Below, piece after piece: positions 41,724-53,149 of a stretch of DNA of 64,000 bases (position 1 is the stretch's first letter; every line of letters begins with the position of its first letter). The notes beneath the pieces are model-generated. The model saw only the letters and a program-made list of their open reading frames with translations. It did not search any database and was not told the origin of the DNA. This DNA comes from Protopterus annectens (Eukaryota; Chordata; Ceratodontiformes; Protopteridae). A program made the position numbers and the translations under genes. The stretch spans positions 38,513,379-38,577,378 of the forward strand of contig NC_056737.1 of NCBI RefSeq assembly GCF_019279795.1. The letters run 5' to 3'.

Positions 41724-43559
41724 GTTTTTGTTTGTCAGGGACACTGACCTATTTCCTTTACTCTGTACTAGGCTAAATTGTATTGTCATGCACTGTCAGT
41801 TAACACTCAGTTCATTTCGACTCTGTATGTTATCATCCTGCAACTTTTGCTTCCTTTTTGATTTTTTTTTTCTTCTGAGTCCCTTGCAAATACTCATTTC
41901 CCTGTCTGCCTTTTTCCCATTTTCTGTAGTATATGCAGTCTTGCTTGATGTATCTTAGTTTTCTACAGGGAAAAGCATGCAATTTGTCTATTATCTGGGC
42001 TTCTAGTAGCTAGAGGGGCTAATGCTGCTCTCATTACATCCCTTTTTCTCATCCCCCTACCGTTTTACAATGTTCTCACGACCTATTGCACCTGCTATTT
42101 TAAACCCATCTTCAGTAATGAGAAAAAAGTGCTATGCTTAAAAATACATCTGTCATGCATTACTCTCCCTCTCATTAGCTTTTGAACACTTTGCTCTAAT
42201 CTGTTAGCAGTGTTTCATCATAGATGCACTTAATGTCACCTGGTAGTCCTTTTCACTTTTTCCAAAAACATGTATAACTGCATAAATTGTTACTAAGAAT
42301 ACTGTCTTGAATTCAGCTTGCTGAACTGGCCTATAATCTCGTCTGGTGTGCTTGGTAAACTGCAATTTCTGCATGAGGTATGAGCTGATCTAAATCTGTA
42401 AGTTAACTTTTCTGCCCTTTATACAAGTATAACATAGGAGTTGAACCTGTGGCTTAATATTTATGAAGCACTCTTTTCATTCATGGGATCTGAACTTTTG
42501 AATGTACTGTCACTTTTAAAATGTAACACTGACTTTAAATTTTACATTCTGTAAACTAGCAAAACAATTCATTTGCCAAATGTGTAACTGTAAACCCTTT
42601 ATTCTACAAATTAACCTGACTGCCCTTTCTGGTATACTTTACACAAAAAAATGTGCATGGTTACTCTTTTTCTAACTGGCCACACCCAATATGTCTTTCT
42701 GAGCACTTAAGCTGTGTCAGCTGAAATGGAATTTATCTTTAACCCATAAATCTGCATGTTTCTGTCATGACCATTTTTTTTAATTCAATGTACTGCATGC
42801 AAATTCTTACAACTGTCAGTGTGCACTACTGTACCTTTTGTAGCATTTTTATTTGTCCATAATTCCCCTATTTTAATGTGTAATTTTTTTCTTTCGTCAT
42901 GGCATTCAGAGGTTTCTATTGTGCATCCTGTAACATGTGTGCAAGAGCTTCAGTGTCCCCACCCGTATCCATAGCAGTATGTACAGCAACATCAGCCCTA
43001 GTCAAAAATGTCTAAAACATCTTGCAAATCCTTCCTAACCAGTATGTCATGTTTAACATTGGCATGCGTTTTCATTAAGTTCGGTGAACTTATCATCCAG
43101 CTGATTTTTGTTAAAAGCATCCCACTGCGAGCAGTAGGTCTGAAACATTTCAGCTGTCTCTACAACCTGTAAACTTTTAACATGATCTAAAAATTACTGG
43201 AATCCTCTATAAAAGGTAGAAACTGACATTACAAAATGACTTTTGACTTTATCTGACAATTTTGACTTGTCCTGCATAGTCTTTACTGACAATTTCTGTA
43301 ACACAGTTTTATGACATGTTAAACAAAAACAAGGACATCTGTCTCCAGAGTTAAAATATTTAACCTGACTGTTGTACCGTTGTACATACTGCTCAAAACA
43401 GAGTGAATTTACACATATAAACATTCTCACTTGTATTTATATCAAACAATGCTGCATTACATTTAACATCACTACTGATGTAGTAATGTCCAAACTTTAT
43501 CAGGAGTCTGGTTTAAGTCTATGACCACAGAATGTGTGCATTTAGCACTTGTGTCCTTG

Positions 43560-43713
43560 CTGGTACTCCGGTTATTTCAGAAAGAGGCTTATGTCATTGG
43601 CTCTTCTTGACAGAGGCTCAGTTAATTAATCAATGGGGCAGCGAAAGCTGACACACACTGGCTAGGCTTATAAATACCCTCAGGCAGATAGCCTAGTACC
43701 TACCTATGAACCA
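43560..43713 (+). mobile_element. CR1-like LINE 3' tail, strongly truncated
   Basis: It contains the C-terminal codons and untranslated tail of the same family as copy 1 (CTTGACAGAGGCTCA against CTTGACAGGGGCACA; GGCTAGGC; then GCCTAGTACCTACCTATGAA). It is a short 5'-truncated insertion in the retrovirus leader. Confidence 0.8.
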
Positions 43714-43803
43714 TTTTCATAAATGACTAACAGGTGAGCAAACTGTAGACAAAACTGCAAACTGGAAACTCCCTCTCTGGCAAAAATGCTGGTGAACATC
43801 TCG

Positions 43804-44114
43804 GAGCAGATGCAAAGACTTTTTGTTGTTCTTCTTTCGACTTTTCCCAGTTTGGGGTCGCCGCAGCGGAACTCCGGTTTGCTAATGATTGGCAATAGAT
43901 TTTTATGGTGCAGAGGTGCCAGCTCGATGCCCAACCTTCAACGAAGGCATGCCCATTCACACATGTCTTTTGAACACTACTCGACTGCAGGAAGGACATG
44001 CAGACTCCACTCAGAAGGCACTCCAGCTGAGAATCGAACGGGAGAACCTCTTGCTGTAAGGCGACAACGCTACCACTGCACCACTGCAGCAGTACTAGAG
44101 CAGATGCAAAGACT
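43804..44114 (-). mobile_element. tRNA-derived SINE copy 1 with 17-bp target duplication
   Basis: The direct repeat GAGCAGATGCAAAGACT at 43804-43820 and 44098-44114 flanks a 277-bp element. On the minus strand it starts with a tRNA-like head: GTGGTGCAGTGGTAGCG (A box) and CCCGTTCGATTCTC (B box). It ends in a body with GGCGACCCCAAACTGGGAAA and a short GAAGAACAACAA tail. RNA polymerase III would transcribe it from the internal boxes, and a LINE would mobilise it. Exact duplications show it is younger than the retrovirus it sits in. Confidence 0.93.
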
Positions 44115-44265
44115 AAATTTCGTTTTACCCACTTCGCAGTTCCTGATACTGCTGAGCTGTTCAATATCGACTGTATTGAGGCTGGTACCAACAAAATATT
44201 AACTAGTGCTTCTTGTAGTACCTTAATGAATATTTAAAAGGTCCGAATTAAGTCTGGCACACCAC

Positions 44266-44892
44266 TTTTAAATTGAATTATCAGCAGCAGGTCACATAGC
44301 CCTACGGTACAACTGTAAATTCGTATAATGCTATTGAAACAAGCCGACCAAGCACTGCTGTGAGATTAAAACATTTTCTTTATAACACGGATCACTGTCA
44401 GATGCACTGCACTTCTTCAGCTCACTCAGATTATAAAATGTTCACCAAAAAGTCTTTTACAACCACTTTTATAACTTTGTCCTTGATGAAAACATTATTT
44501 TCCCATATTGAAGCCTTCTTTGTCTGCATCCTTATCTCAGTCCAGAGGAAAGCAGTTCATTCAGCAGGCCAAAATGTTCTTTCATTGATAGGATAGTGTG
44601 TAACTTTTTCTGTTGTTAGTCATTTCCCTTTAACAAGTTCATTCTCTTGAATATCTGTATACATTCACCTGTTTATGATATTTTAACAAGTCTCTTGTTA
44701 TGCCATTTGTTACAAAAACATTCAGAAGTATAATACTTTTTGTTCCACACAAGCACATTCTGTTAAGCCAATGCATATTTCTTTTCTACACTCGCAGATG
44801 CTGTGTTGCATGCTATTTCTAATATCCCACTTATTATGATTACCAAACCTCTGTTACTGTGAAGAAAAAGCAGTTCTACCAAATTATATATG

Positions 44893-44991
<99 letters not shown>

Positions 44992-45049
44992 TTTCAAATA
45001 CATGTTATTGCTATGAGGGAAACAAGTTTTAATTTATGTAATTCTGTCA
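44266..45049 (-). repeat. Retroviral 5' LTR
   Basis: 784 bp homologous to 33399-34199. Its plus-strand left edge reads TTTTAAATTG where the other LTR has TGTTAAATTG, so the terminal G is mutated; the right edge ATTCTGTCA keeps CA. An expanded (TA)n run at about 44888-44988 is absent from the 3' LTR and grew after insertion. Confidence 0.9.
44888..44988. repeat. (TA)n microsatellite in the 5' LTR
   Basis: A TA run interrupted by TATGTATA segments. Confidence 0.95.
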
Positions 45050-46035
45050 CCCCTATCTCAGATATAGTTGATAAGCTCATGCAGCTAAATGTTAATCTTT
45101 ATTTAATTGATTGGGTAGCAAACTGGCTTACTAATAGTACCCTAGAAGCTAGGGTTGGGTAACTGTACCTCTTCTAAAAGACCTGTTACTAGCAGCATTC
45201 CCCAGAGTTCAGTTCTCAAAGCTAATGTTAAGGGTTCATAGCTGACCATGTTTGCAGATAAGTGTAAACTTGATGTCATTATAAACTCTCCAGTAGACAC
45301 CAGTATCCTCCAGGCGATCCTCTCGGACAAATAGCTGGTGTCAAAACCATGGCATAAAATTAAATGACATAAAATATATAGCTGTATCTTTCAGCAAGTT
45401 TGACATTCCCTTTAGCTATCAAACAACACACCCTTGAAAATTGATTCAGTAGTAAGGAACCTGGGAATCTGTGTCAACAATGAATTGTCCTTCAGTCACC
45501 AAGTATGCACTATTGTATGAAAATTCTTCATTGCACAACATATTAGTAGGGGTATGGCAGCCTGATCTAAAGATGTGATTATTCCACAGTAGTTGGCACT
45601 TATTAGGCCAGTTATTACCCTTGAGACAGCTTGAATGACCACCAGTCATTCTTAACAAGAAAACCAAGAGCCTAAATCATAAACGCTACACTAATCATCT
45701 CAAAGCTCTGTCCTTTTCTCTGTACCTTACAAGCTTATGAGGAGCAATCTCTGAATTGCTTAGAGAGGCTCAACCATCCTTTCAGACCTACTGCATATCT
45801 GGAAGTCCAGTGGTGGTATTGCCACCTGCCCAAGAGACTTTTATCTCTTCCACAACATACGTAGAACATGATTGGTGTAATTGATCAGAGAAAGTTCTAC
45901 TTCTTTGGAGTCTTCTATCGTCATAAACCAAAGTATGTGTCTTAATGTATTCAAGCATAATCTAGACTAATGGATGAGAAATCACAAATTCATCCCTGGT
46001 TTAGCACCTTTGTCCATTATGGATAGGGTTAACAT

Positions 46036-46572
46036 GTCAATGTGTGGGCTCTGGACTATTCGTAATTAAATATCAACGGCTGTGGATTATAATATGAGAG
46101 CTTTAAATTTCCTGGGAATGCATTTCTAGGCTTCAAAAGATCCTCACAGAGCCCAATAAGTACCTCTGAACTCAAGATGTGAAGGGAAGTTTGTAAATAT
46201 GACCATATGCAAAATATGGAGGGTACAAGGTGGAAAAGATTTATACCAGTCAAGCTGACAATGATTTATTTGTCTAGGCAAGATGGTTATATGAGAAGGG
46301 TTATATGAGAGGTGTAAAGACATTGATGATGAGGAAATGAAGAAAGACACCCTTATTTCCTTTTGGTTTAGTTGATGGGTGGATTAGATGATCTGGTGAA
46401 AACAAGGGCATGTCAAGACCGATGAAGTGAGTGAATGTGCGAGTCACAAAAATGAGTTGGCTGTTATGAGTTTTATGACTTGGATATTCTGACTGGTATA
46501 GCAGTGCCCTTGAAATGGAGTAATAGGAAGTTTGATGCTGAACAAACAGTTAGTGATATGGAAACTATTATT
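46036..46572. other. No gene recognised
   Basis: The sequence downstream of the LINE C-terminal block may include its decayed 3' tail, but the typical CTACCTATGAA end is not seen. Confidence 0.4.
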
Positions 46573-46857
46573 GTCTGTTGTTGTCTTTCGGCTTTTCCCA
46601 GTTAGGGGTCGCCACAGCGGAACTCCGGTCCGCTAATGATTGGCAGTAGATTTTTACGAACGTCGAGGTGCCAGCTCGACGTTCAACCTTCCACAAAGGC
46701 ACGCCCATTTACGCATGTCTTTCGAACGCCCACCAACCGCGGGGAGGACATGCAGACTCCACACAGAAGGCACTCCCCGCACTCCAGCCAAGAATCGAAC
46801 GGGAGAATCTCTTGCTTTGAGGCAACAATGCTACCGCTGCACCACCGCGGCTATCCA
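46573..46857 (-). mobile_element. tRNA-derived SINE copy 2
   Basis: Same family and orientation as copy 1. The tRNA-like head is on the right (minus strand GGTGGTGCAGCGGTAGC and CCCGTTCGATTCTTGGC), the body includes GGCGACCCCTAACTGGGAAA, and the tail is GACAACAACA. I see no clear target duplication. Confidence 0.88.
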
Positions 46858-47590
46858 TAAATAGTATAATGCAGATAAGATGAATGAAAATCGGAGTAGG
46901 AGCTATACAAAAGAAGGGAGCAATCTGGGGAAGCTAGGTGGAATTTTCAGCAGTAACTTGTCTTATGTCAGTTTTATGGCCAGGGTTGACTGTTTGCTGA
47001 TGATTTTTTTTTCTATTTCATTTTTTTGCTAATATGCCTGATGAGCAACATATCAACCCCACCAGTTCATCCTCCTCCATCCTGGGTCTTCCTTGCTGAG
47101 AGTAAGAATGGGCAGAGGTGGGGTGAGATGTCATATTGGCAGCAGTGGCAGTGGTTTGCCAGCATCCTATCAGAGAGAACATGTCATTGCAGGGGCATCC
47201 TATGTACTCCTACCCCCACATACACACAAATACTGAGTGGTACTTTTATAGGCTTGACATCCCCAGGAGAGAGATGAGCCAGCATAAAACACTCATTCCC
47301 ATGCTCCCCTCTCCACCTTTTTCATTGCCTGAGCCTGTAGTTAAAATGTGCTTGTTTTACTGCATGTGTTTTTGTTTTATAATTTAAATTTGTTTTTTCA
47401 CCAAGTGTTCTTAGTCTATCGTATTCTAACAAGGAAAGGTGCTTACTGATGAATAATATACGCTTATGTTCCATCCTGCTATATGCTGACTTTAGTGAGC
47501 TTGCTTTTGTTTGTTAGTGTAAGGTACAGGTGTTTTTTATGTAGTTTAAGGACCTTTCCAGTCCTAAACTGAAGAGATCTACACTGCCTT
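46858..47590. other. No gene recognised
   Basis: Short open frames only. No repeat family recognised. Confidence 0.4.
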
Positions 47591-47594
47591 ACTT

Positions 47595-47845
47595 TGATTT
47601 TCCATGCTGCACTAATTATCATCATCAGTACCACCTTTTCCCATTTTCTGCTTGTGGTCGTGATGATCTGTCAACTGTTGCCACCTCTCTCTATTCAGTG
47701 ACTCTGGTCTACCTTCTTTGACAGTCATGCTTGTGTTTCGCAGGTCTTTTATCACACAGTCCACTCACCTCTTTGCCGGATGCTCTCGTTTCCTCTGGCC
47801 TTTTTCTTGTGTGTCACAAATATTTTTGGGCCACTCTAATACATT
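47595..47845 (-). pseudogene. LINE C-terminal fragment, probable
   Basis: The minus strand reads across frames VDCVIKDLRNTSMTVKEGRP, then SLNRERWQQLTDHHDHKQKM, then GKGGTDDDN. The DC-x4-DL ... R-x-RW pattern is usual at the end of the ORF2-like proteins of several non-LTR families, and the short GAT-rich end fits a LINE 3' tail. The family is not resolved. Confidence 0.5.
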
Positions 47846-48600
47846 TTCCTTTGATTACATTCCACTTAAGTGAAAAAGGATGTAAACTATTAAAGTGCAA
47901 ATAAGAATTACTAAATGTTGGCTTTTTGTATATCTTCATTTTAAACCTGGAATCTGTGTTCAACCTGGACATCCAAATAATGAATGCTTTATCATAATTA
48001 AATGTGAAATTTAAAACAACTCATTTGTGCAAGAAATACATAAACTCTATTACTTTGTCATCCAGTCCTATCCATAAAATAAATATGTAAAAATCTCGAG
48101 CAGACCTTAATGTATCTAAAAACCGCTGAGGGGAATATCTTACTTTTTTCCAGGGCCAAGAGTACCATTTTGGCATAATGTGCCAATTGCCACTCCTATT
48201 GGCCCAAATGACCTCTAGTCCTCAGGTTTTAGATGAGAAAATGGTAAAATTAAAAGTTATGTTTATGGAAAGAGGGTATCCTGATTAAATGGTGACTGAG
48301 ATTGAGGGAAGTTGTGGACAGAAGGGAGAATAGATATACACCATTGTTGGGGAAAAGAAAGAGGGCATCAAGAATAATAAAGCTGAGGAAAAAAGTTACG
48401 AAATGGCTTGTGCAGTACTGTATAGTGAAATGTCATGTGACATAAAAATGTTATGAAAGGGAGTTGGAAGTTTCTTGAAGGCAATATTGATATAGCAGGA
48501 ATTATAGGTAAATAATAAAACAGTGGAGAATTTTAAACTATTCAAAAGTAATAAGTAAAACAAAACTGATAAAGAAGAAAGATGGGGCAACTAAATCTGG
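47846..48600. other. No gene recognised
   Basis: AT-rich. It may contain the decayed upstream part of the Penelope-like remnant that follows. Confidence 0.4.
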
Positions 48601-49030
48601 TTATTGTAAGCAATGCCTATATATATCATTGAGGACAAATATGTTCTATTGAAGAATGGTTTGGCTTCAAAAGTTAAGTTTAAGTATGGAGATATTGGCT
48701 TTGCTGGCATTGTTTTCATTGCAAAGGTGTTCAGCATGTGATAGGTTTTATGTGGGAAATATGGACAGGCTATTGAGAAAAAGAATTTATAAACACAATT
48801 ATGATATCAAAAGGAAAAATTATAACTCCTCCTTGGCTAAACATGTTGAGTGTTGTAAGGAATACAAAAAATTAATCTTTGGGATCACATATATTGTTGA
48901 AAACAACCCTGGGGAGGGGAATGGGAGCAATTAACAAGAGTATAGGGAGTTGCTCTGTCAGTTATGATTGAATGCTGAGGGTTGAATGAGAATGTGTCTA
49001 TACAACCAGTTTTGAAACAGAGCAGCCAAA
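48600..49030 (+). pseudogene. GIY-YIG endonuclease remnant of a Penelope-like element
   Basis: The open frame 48656-48934 reads CSACDRFYVGNMDRLLRKRI, YKHNYDIKRKNYNSSLAKHV, then a LIFGITYIVENN segment. It matches the C-terminal GIY-YIG nuclease of Penelope-like retroelements: a Cys pair, YVG, R-x2-R-x2-H and A-x-H. The YVGxT of intact copies is YVGNM here. After a frameshift near 48910 the sequence goes on with GGG and AINKS-like residues. The reverse transcriptase part is not recognisable upstream. Confidence 0.65.
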
Positions 49031-50689
49031 TTATAAATAACTGTTTTTAAAAGTATTTGTTAATGTATTGATTTTTGTTTTTTATAAAGAGAATTGCATA
49101 TTTTTAAATTGTTTTTGATATAATTTTTATTTCATAGGATTTTACATTAAGTATAGATACGCATGGGGATTCAATAAACTCTGTGTAGGCTTCCTGCATA
49201 GCCAAACATGGAGTTTGTGTTTGTGCGGTGAGCAGCAGTGCTAATTGCATATTCATGGCGCACACCACTTTTAAATGTAAAGCCCAGTTTCCTGGCTAGC
49301 AACAGTGCTGCCGGCCAGGAAACCGTGTGAAGCAACATGGACAGCAACAGATGTATAGACCTGTTTATCTACGTGCAAAATAGGTCTGCGTGATTGCTCA
49401 GAATGCCACAGTGATTACCAGGGTTAATAATATAGCAATGTATATTGTCCAAACACATTACATGACTGTGTACATGCAGAGTATTGTGGAATCCCATTTC
49501 AGGCATACTGAACAAAAGTTGTTTAAATGATCTATAACAGTACATTGACTGCCATTTAAAGTAAGCACTCAGTGGAAGTGTGCGTATTGACTAGGAGGAG
49601 ACAGACGAATTGTAGGAATGAGCACAAAGAAAGAGGACAGGTGGCACATCGTAATGTACAGCAGATGAGAGCATGTAAATGAAGACAGTTTTAACAGGAA
49701 CACTAATCACATATCGACATGGTACAGTACGGGACTGCACAGGGAAAATGTATATTATGTGACTGTCACACAAGGTGACATAACGATAGAGAAAATGCAT
49801 TTGTGATATAAGCATCCTGACATGAAGAATGGAGAGGATGTCTATCATGGATGTTATATACAATAGGAGTTAGGTGCATATTATGAAGCTGTGTAAAATG
49901 AGTTGTCTGAATATCAACAGATGTCTCCAGCAAGTGGGACACGCACTTACAGGCTAATGGACAACAATAAGCAGAAGCACACGAAGTCATGGACAATATC
50001 AGAATAGTGCCACCAGCAATCCCACGTCTCTGACATAACATATGTGATTGTGAGTGATTATAGATGGCTGTGCGCTAACACACTTGTCCAACTGTTAGGA
50101 GATGTCCAGCAATCTGTGAGGATAATCACGCACACTGTCCTGACACTGTAACATCTGCTGGAGGTGTTAGGAGGGCTACTTCTATACCTATATGTGACAT
50201 TATGATCAATCCAGGCTAGTTGACAAGTGTATGTGGCATACATATGGCACAATCCTCGCTGTTACGATTGTAACCCATACCATCAGTGTTGTCAAACAGG
50301 TATGTATGTACTGTGTGCATAACCAGAACAGGTATCATGCATGCATCTGGTATAACACCTTAATGGGGGTTTCACACCATCAGACAGTAGTGTTTATGCA
50401 ACAGAAAAAATACCTAGGTGTGGCCAATAAGATGTGTTGGAACTCACTGTGGCAAAGATGGTACATTTGAGTTATGGATCCCTGGAAGATGTGTATGGTG
50501 GTACATGAAGAAGGGTGCATTGTACTCAGTAATTGCTGTGATGAAGGTTTTGAACTGTGGAAGTATTAGGACCTTTGATGTGGATGTCCCCGAACATACT
50601 CGGGTGTTGTTACATACAAGGAAGTAATCACCCCTGTGGACACATGCTGGTGGATGTTCCACATACCATCTACCTACCTAGTACACAGG
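49031..50689. other. No gene recognised; small hairpin near 49290
   Basis: Open frames are short and unfamiliar. At 49289-49325 GTTTCCTGGC and GCCAGGAAAC form an inverted repeat around about 18 bp. The left part of the CR1-like fragment that follows may reach into the end of this stretch. Confidence 0.4.
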
Positions 50690-51560
50690 TCACATACCAC
50701 TTGGTCTGCTTGTAGGAGTGTGATGTCTACATTGTCATTGGGTTGTGCATTTGTTTTCATAGTATAACAAATTCCCCCATATGTTTATTTCATCTTGTGT
50801 GTCTTCATGGCTGTGACAACATTCTTTGGTATGTGTTGACACTGTCTGTATTATACTAATATCACAGTTGGATTCAATGATTGTCCACAATCTGCAGTCC
50901 TCCAGACAGCTATTTGTACACAGTATGTGTATGTCATTCTTAACATCTGCTATTTAAGTAATGGACAGGAAAGGGCCTAGCACACAGCCTTGATGTATGG
51001 TCCTGATCACTGGACTCAGTATACGGCACTTCACACACTTCAGCATACTTATGTCACATATGTGATCCAGTGGTCTACTCACTTTGTGGTATAGGTATTT
51101 ATGGCCACTTGTGACAGTGTTGCAGTAATACCTTAGTGTGGATTTGTCAGATGCCTTGGCCTGGTCAGGTGCCGCAGGATGATAGTGTTGTCATCTTGCA
51201 TGTCCTTGATGACGACCTTGAGGAAATCTAGCAGATGTAACAGACATGGATGTAGCATGAACAGATAACGCATGTCTTTTGCACACAGGATACTGCCAAT
51301 GTCCATTTAGAAAAGGTCCATGATGACATGTTGGTTTACCTCCCAGATGAGGCGAGTCAGGATGTGTCTATGTATGCATGCATCAGATGCTGCCCCTTCC
51401 CACACATTCAGATGTCTGTACGTTGATATACACCCTTTTATGAGAACATATTTTGTCTGGAGGCTGTGTTGGTGTGGATCCAACCTTGTTGAGTAGGCCT
51501 ATGCTCTGAGTCAAGCTATAGGCAATTTATGGTGCTGTCATAGCCCATTGATTCTGTGTT
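50690..51560 (-). pseudogene. CR1-like LINE RT fragment, minus strand
   Basis: Reading the minus strand from 51450 downward: ASDACIHRHILTRLIWEV and IMDLF (the NYRP...LT-LI...IM block), DFLKVVIKDMQDDNTIIL with LTRPRHLTNPH at the first catalytic region (decayed), VINTYT-like and VDHWIT, then VIRTIHQGCVLGPFLSI (the PQGSVLGP block) and LWTIIESNCDISIIQTVSTH after the second catalytic box. The order is that of copy 1. It is very decayed, with catalytic residues lost. Confidence 0.65.
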
Positions 51561-52629
51561 GTTAGCCGTACAGAGGGTGCACAGATGTGCTGCCCTTCTT
51601 AGCATGGAAACCGAGGTTTGAATGCATACTTTTGGCTGGTGGGCAGTGGTGACAGGGGTGACTTGTGAGGCAGTCAGCTAGCAGATTGCCTTTTTCCTCC
51701 GGTTGGGTATGTCTGGTGGGATCCATACCTATTAGTGCAAGAAATCTGGACAAAGTCTGACAAAATGGGGAGACAAAGGCCCAAAAATAGGGACATATTT
51801 TAAGTATTGCTCTTATAAACTTAGTTGCTAGAGGAACAGGGTTTGTTTCAACATACATATTCTGAAGGATTTGAAGTCTGAAACTCAAATGTATGTCATT
51901 ATTTACTGACGTAAATTCTCAGATCATCCTAGTGAATTGCCAGAAACCGACAAATTTTATGAAGAAGAAACTGAAAATATGATCTGAAAATCTGGACAGT
52001 TAGCGGTATGGTGGCATCCACATTGCACATCTGTGCTTAGTTGTATATTCCACTTACCATTTCAACTTTATAGGAATAAATGATTTGGGAACAGACCTAC
52101 AAATACAACTGTGGTTATTCATGACATTCCACACACTGGTCCTATGCACACAGTCATACAACTGTAACAATGTCATGTACTTAACATCAGTTATACAATA
52201 TATGTCTGTGTTTCTTGGGCAAGCTGCATTTGAATAGCCTAATGCCATATCAGCACACATTACAGATCAGTTATGTGCGGCTCATGTAGAACATTTCCTG
52301 ACACAAGTGGTAATAGTCACACAATGATGATGCTGACCCCTTCAATAATGCTTGGTTTTAGCAGCACAGCTGCACATACAGTGAATTCCACAAAGTTGCA
52401 ATTGTATCAAAACATGAGATACATTGTTGTCTATATCACAGATTAACAGCATGTGTATGAGACAAGACTTGTGTAACCATGTAATCAAAATTAATTTGTA
52501 TTGATGCGTGTCACAGAGCATTTCAATGATGGTATGTAGACACTTGCACACCTATGTCATACTGCAGTGGTCACTGTGATGGTGGAATGTGAACTGTGTC
52601 AATGGTTGATCTGCTCCACTACAGCACAT
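51561..52629. other. No gene recognised
   Basis: A minus-strand open frame (51562-51888) runs into the decayed LINE and has no known domain. 51760-51910 shares short blocks (GACAAAGGC; TTTGAAGTCTGAAACT and AAATGT) with 63565-63695, suggesting an unclassified dispersed repeat. Confidence 0.4.
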
Positions 52630-52659
52630 TTCCTAATACACCAACAGTATACAAGCAAG

Positions 52660-53085
52660 TGCATCATACCGTGTCACTCACATCACTCAATAACAAGTAC
52701 TGTTATGACTGTCATAGTTCATGTTGGGGTGAATTACTTGAGACATACCTCTCTGGACTATATGAAGAGACATATGACTGAACTCTGACACTGTGTGTCC
52801 CAGGCAGGTACGAGCCTAGCCCTATGCAGCCTTCTACCTTTACCCAGGATGATGACACAATATAAACAACAGCTGATGGACTTCAACAGTTGGCTTAGCT
52901 TCTGGTATAAGTCTAGGGGGATCCCTTATTTCTCACCCTGGGCTTACATGGTTGACAAGCCACACTGCTTTGCCAGAGATGGTCTGAACCTGTGTCTTGT
53001 AGGCTGTCTGATACTGGCAAAGGCACTTTCCTCCCCCATAGTGCCTTTGTTAGATGATGTGAAAGCAACAAAAGTTCCAAGATAA
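52660..53085 (+). pseudogene. LINE ORF1 SGNH/GDSL hydrolase-like domain, C-terminal part
   Basis: Frames around 52680-53085 read VMTVIVHVGVNYLRHTSLDY (the block III G-x-N strand), SLLPLPRMMTQYK, MDFNSWLSFWYKSRGIPYFS and FARDGLNLCLVGCLILAKAL (the DG-x-H block with His replaced by Asn). This is the esterase-type ORF1p known from CR1/L2 LINEs; it binds nucleic acid or membranes, and its exact role is unsettled. The stop is at 53083-53085. The Ser-bearing first block is not clearly preserved. A stop at about 52785 separates two of the pieces. Confidence 0.6.
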
Positions 53086-53149
53086 CATCCAGTGGAGGCA
53101 GACACAAAGTTCTGCTGCTTAATGCTAGGCATTTAAACATGAAGCTGCA

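Larger units (their letters stand above)
41724..44265 (-). pseudogene. Degraded 5' internal region of the retrovirus (gag/pro/RT start)
   Basis: By position on the minus strand this should hold the untranslated leader, gag, protease and first half of RT. I find no intact domain. A 78-codon minus frame at 43194-43430 has a CPCFCLTCHK cluster but not a clear zinc knuckle. A LINE tail and a SINE interrupt the part nearest the 5' LTR. Immediately next to the 5' LTR, the minus strand reads TGGTGTGCCAGACTTAA (about 44247-44263), a candidate tRNA primer-binding site starting with the usual TGG; I cannot name the tRNA. Confidence 0.5.
33399..45049 (-). mobile_element. Endogenous retrovirus, minus strand, internally deleted
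   Basis: Two LTRs in the same orientation (33399-34199 and 44266-45049) bound the element. A 5-bp duplication CCCCT lies at 33394-33398 and 45050-45054. Read on the minus strand: 5' LTR, a candidate primer site, a degraded gag/pro region, RT (split by DIRS D), RNase H, an env transmembrane tail, polypurine tract, 3' LTR. Integrase and most of env are absent. DIRS D (35634-41723), a LINE tail (43560-43713) and a SINE (43821-44097) are later insertions. Without D and the SINE the element is about 5.3 kb. The RT pattern suggests a gamma/epsilon-type lineage. Many stops mean no product is likely. Confidence 0.88.
32621..46035 (+). mobile_element. CR1-like LINE copy 2, split by an endogenous retrovirus
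   Basis: Left part 32621-33398: a pre-RT segment corresponding to KPVWWSPAINKLYSRRKK of copy 1, then RT DNYRILSLTSLICKAMERII, NLQTLDCIHFGFAKGRSYLL, DFTKAFNNTP. Right part 45050-46035: [31 protein letters not shown], then the C-terminal HNLDxWMRNHKFIPGLAPL. The reading breaks at the first catalytic motif and resumes just after it. The break is flanked by CCCCT on both sides of a complete LTR element, proving that the retrovirus inserted here. Confidence 0.88.

Noticed and set aside
44248..49280. The 15-base string ACACCACTTTTAAAT at both the retrovirus 5' LTR edge (about 44259) and 49263
   Set aside because: The similarity does not extend to either side, and no second LTR is present near 49263. 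Chance is the simplest explanation.
51760..52005. A DNA transposon bounded by ATCTGGACA at about 51747 and 51992
   Set aside because: The two copies are in direct, not inverted, orientation and no target duplication is visible.
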